The notes under the pieces: model-generated | What the model saw: only the letters and a program-made list of their open reading frames with translations | Databases searched by the model: none | What the model was told of the DNA's origin: nothing | DNA from: Acidobacteriaceae bacterium | GTDB lineage: Bacteria > Acidobacteriota > Terriglobia > Terriglobales > SbA1 | DNA: 8,653 nucleotides | NCBI GenBank assembly: GCA_003156615.1 | Contig: PMHI01000684.1 | Span: 5,759 to 14,411, forward strand | Reading direction: 5' to 3' | Program-made: the position numbers and the translations under genes | Shown: positions 7,144-8,653 of the stretch, one piece after another | Numbering within the stretch: position 1 is the stretch's first letter | How the letters are laid out: every line of letters begins with the position of its first letter

Positions 7144-7229
7144 ATCACGGAGACACAGAGACTCGGAGAAATCCGTGCTCTTGTTCGGTCTTCCCCTTGA
7201 GTTCTCCGAGTTCTCGGTGCCTCCGTGGT
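7144..7229. repeat. Long imperfect inverted repeat, REP/MITE-like palindrome
   Basis: The left arm (7144-7170) contains CACGGAGACACAGAG and ends in CTCGGAGAA. The right arm (7202-7229) begins TTCTCCGAG and ends in CTCCGTGGT. Aligned by eye, about 24 of 27 left-arm bases pair with the right arm, with one bulged base and a 31-nt loop. Palindromes with this CACGGAG/CTCCGTG style of arm are, to my knowledge, dispersed between genes in many Acidobacteriota and some other environmental bacteria, where they are often mistranslated as HHGDTETRR-type peptides. It could be a non-autonomous mobile repeat, an mRNA-stabilising hairpin after mocA, or both. No T run follows either arm, so it is not a classical terminator. 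Confidence 0.7.
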
Positions 7230-7258
7230 AGAGAATCCTCTGGACATGCGCAACTCGG

Positions 7259-7264
7259 TACAAT
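7259..7264 (+). promoter_or_regulatory. Possible -10 box for selD (leaderless arrangement)
   Basis: TACAAT differs from the TATAAT consensus at one position and ends 6 nt before the selD ATG at 7271. Transcription from it would start at or next to the ATG. No Shine-Dalgarno precedes that ATG, which fits a leaderless message. TGGACA (7241-7246) resembles a -35 box, but its 12-nt spacing is too short. Confidence 0.25.
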
Positions 7265-7270
7265 GACTTC

Positions 7271-8323
7271 ATGGCCAATGGCAAGCCATTCCGTCTGACG
7301 GAGTCGGTGAAAGCCGCGGGTTGCGCGTCCAAGCTGAGTCCGGCGGCGCTGGACAAGGTGCTTGGGAAATTAATCCGGCAACACGACCCGAATGTTCTAG
7401 TGGGCTTCGACCATGCCGACGACGCCGGAGTGTATCAAATCGCGCCCGATCAGGCGCTGGTGCAAACCGTAGACTTCTTTACGCCAGTCGTGGACGATCC
7501 GTACGTCTTCGGCCAAATCGCCGCGACGAATGCCTTGAGCGATATTTACGCGATGGGTGGAAAGCCGCTCACCTCGCTGGCTTTGGTGTGTTTTCCGGAG
7601 AAGGCTGATCTCGAAATTCTGGAGCGCATCCTCGCCGGAGGGCTCTCGAGGATGGTTGAGGCCGGATGCGTCGTGATCGGGGGCCACAGCATTCGCGATG
7701 ACGAAACCAAGTTTGGGTACGCGGTCACCGGACTCATCGATCCCAAGAAGGTTCTCACCAATGGCGGCGCCCAGCCAGGCGACGCTCTCGTCTTCACCAA
7801 GGCACTGGGTACGGGTGTGATTTCGACGGCGATCAAGAAGGGCAAAGCTGAGCCGGCGTGGATTGATGCCGCGGTTCAGTCGATGACCACGCTCAATAAA
7901 CGTGCCGCCGAAGTGATTCAGCAGGGGGAATTCCGCGTTCACGGTATGACTGACGTCACCGGCTTCGGCTTGATTGGCCACGCTCGCGAAATGGCCCTGG
8001 CCTCAAACGTATCTTGCCGTTTGCACGGTGGCAGCATTCCGGTGCTTCCGGGCGCGATTGAATGCGTGCGTGCAGGTTACATTCCTGGCGGCCTCAACAA
8101 CAACCGTGATTTCGCCGAATGTGTGGTCGAGTACGAGGATGGAGTCCCCGAAGACTTGAGAACACTTCTGTTTGATCCTCAGACTGCAGGCGGGCTGCTG
8201 ATCTCGCTCGCCTCCGACGACTGCGCGCAGCTGAAACGGTCCCTCGATGCGGCAAAGGTAGAGGCAGCACAGATTGGCGAGGTTGTGGCCCGTACCAAGC
8301 CCCTGATCGCCGTCCAGGGCTGA
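7271..8323 (+). CDS. selD: Selenide, water dikinase (selenophosphate synthase), cysteine form
   Basis: SelD makes selenophosphate from selenide and ATP, the selenium donor for selenocysteine, 2-selenouridine in tRNA, and a selenium-containing molybdenum cofactor. The 350-residue length is normal. The N-terminal catalytic motif AAGCASKL holds C18 and K21, matching Cys17 and Lys20 of the Escherichia coli enzyme; the codon is TGC, so this is the Cys form. Further family landmarks are GFDHADDAGVY (45-55), QTVDFFTPVVDDPYVFG (65-81), ATNALSDIYAMGGKPL (85-100), GGHSIRDDETKFGYAVTG (137-154), DVTGFGLIGHA (228-238) and FDPQTAGGLL (301-310). Its start has no Shine-Dalgarno; a TACAAT box just upstream suggests a leaderless transcript. 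A 5-bp hairpin (AATGG-CAAG-CCATT, 7277-7290) lies in the first codons. No selA, selB, mnmH or tRNA-Sec is in the window, so the selenium use it serves is not visible here. Confidence 0.95.
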   Translation: MANGKPFRLTESVKAAGCASKLSPAALDKVLGKLIRQHDPNVLVGFDHADDAGVYQIAPDQALVQTVDFFTPVVDDPYVFGQIAATNALSDIYAMGGKPLTSLALVCFPEKADLEILERILAGGLSRMVEAGCVVIGGHSIRDDETKFGYAVTGLIDPKKVLTNGGAQPGDALVFTKALGTGVISTAIKKGKAEPAWIDAAVQSMTTLNKRAAEVIQQGEFRVHGMTDVTGFGLIGHAREMALASNVSCRLHGGSIPVLPGAIECVRAGYIPGGLNNNRDFAECVVEYEDGVPEDLRTLLFDPQTAGGLLISLASDDCAQLKRSLDAAKVEAAQIGEVVARTKPLIAVQG

Positions 8324-8339
8324 TCGTCGGTCCGCTCTT

Positions 8340-8653
8340 CTACCGGGGTGAGTTGACCAGCTCCCAGATTCGCGCCAGATGGTGGTCGTCGTGTTCGGCT
8401 ACAAAGTACAGATGGTCAACGAGCCGCATCGGCGACTTCAGCCGCGGGTGAGGAATGCTTCGGGCGAATAGCGAGGCGTCCAGTTTGTCCACTTGCGTCA
8501 GCAGTCCTGCTCGTGCGGAGCGGAACTCGCTCAGAATCTGTTCCAGCGGACGCGCGTTGTAGTTGGCTTCGTCGGTTTTTCGGTTCTTCAAGTCTGTCAC
8601 GGTAAGTTGGGCGCTGCCCGCCACGTAATCGCCTACTCGCGCCAGCCACAGCG
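8340..8653 (-). CDS. DinB-family protein, C-terminal part (cut by window edge)
   Basis: The frame is open through the right edge of the window, so the 5' end is missing; about 103 residues are visible. It starts within LWLARVGDYV and ends with MRLVDHLYFVAEHDDHHLARIWELV. The HDDHH motif near the end of a helix matches the C-terminal metal-binding histidine region of DinB/DinB_2 four-helix-bundle proteins, a large family of metal-binding enzymes that includes some thiol transferases. Most members have no assigned substrate, and none can be proposed here. A GTG at 8624 lies in frame, but starting there would discard residues that look like part of the domain, so it is unlikely to be the start. 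The gene converges on selD, with only 16 nt between the two stop codons and no evident terminator hairpin. Confidence 0.75.
   Translation of the reverse strand, partial: LWLARVGDYVAGSAQLTVTDLKNRKTDEANYNARPLEQILSEFRSARAGLLTQVDKLDASLFARSIPHPRLKSPMRLVDHLYFVAEHDDHHLARIWELVNSPR

Noticed and set aside
6988..7200. A 70-codon plus-strand frame starting at a GTG after mocA
   Set aside because: It starts inside the tandem duplication, lacks a ribosome-binding site and ends within the inverted repeat; no recognisable protein.
6981..7298. A 105-codon plus-strand frame through the mocA-selD spacer
   Set aside because: It reads through the palindrome (giving the HHGDTETRR peptide typical of such elements), overlaps the selD start in another frame and has no ribosome-binding site.
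7271..7340. Selenocysteine (in-frame TGA) in SelD
   Set aside because: The catalytic position is TGC (cysteine) and the frame has no internal TGA, so there is no selenoprotein here.
8324..8339. Bidirectional terminator between selD and the DinB-like gene
   Set aside because: Only 16 nt separate the stops and I see no stable hairpin with a T run there or just beyond.
1..8653. tRNA, rRNA, CRISPR array, transposase or phage genes
   Set aside because: None recognised by eye on either strand; the only mobile-element candidate is the short palindrome at 7144-7229.

Overview
The window looks like chromosomal DNA of a free-living, moderately GC-rich bacterium. Several traits would fit an Acidobacteriota lineage: a LytS/LytTR-type two-component pair, an IorAB-like exported molybdenum hydroxylase, a DinB-family protein, and an intergenic palindrome with CACGGAGACACAGAG-type arms. 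This placement is an inference from gene style; no rRNA or marker gene is present to confirm it.

Layout. Positions 1-311 carry no gene I can defend. From 4910 down to 312 the minus strand holds a compact four-gene unit, read in the order iorA-like (two [2Fe-2S] clusters), iorB-like (Tat-exported molybdopterin subunit), a LytS-type membrane histidine kinase, and a LytTR response regulator. iorA and iorB overlap by 14 nt, the kinase starts 40 nt after iorB, and the regulator start overlaps the kinase end. A 380-nt divergent region (4911-5290) contains an unrecognised reading frame (4933-5151, minus) ending just before iorA. On the plus strand xdhC (5291-6352) and a mocA/mobA-like NTP transferase (6345-6977) overlap in ATGTCTGA. 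A 293-nt spacer with two short tandem duplications and a long imperfect inverted repeat separates them from selD (7271-8323, plus). A DinB-like gene on the minus strand (from the right edge to 8340) runs tail-to-tail with selD and is cut by the window edge.

How they fit together. IorA/IorB form a molybdenum hydroxylase of the xanthine oxidase family that probably works outside the cytoplasmic membrane. The divergent xdhC-mocA pair encodes maturation factors: MocA-type proteins cytidylylate the molybdenum cofactor, and XdhC-type proteins bind it and help insert its sulfido ligand. The LytS/LytR pair is close enough to iorB to be cotranscribed and may couple the enzyme to an envelope signal. 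SelD makes selenophosphate. Its position next to molybdenum-hydroxylase maturation genes recalls the published association of selD with selenium-dependent molybdenum hydroxylases, but it appears to be a separate transcription unit, so this link is only a hypothesis.

Each complete gene belongs to a recognisable family. The novelty, if any, lies in the combination (hydroxylase + LytTR two-component system + XdhC/MocA + SelD), in the orphan reading frame upstream of iorA, and in the repeat-rich spacer before selD.
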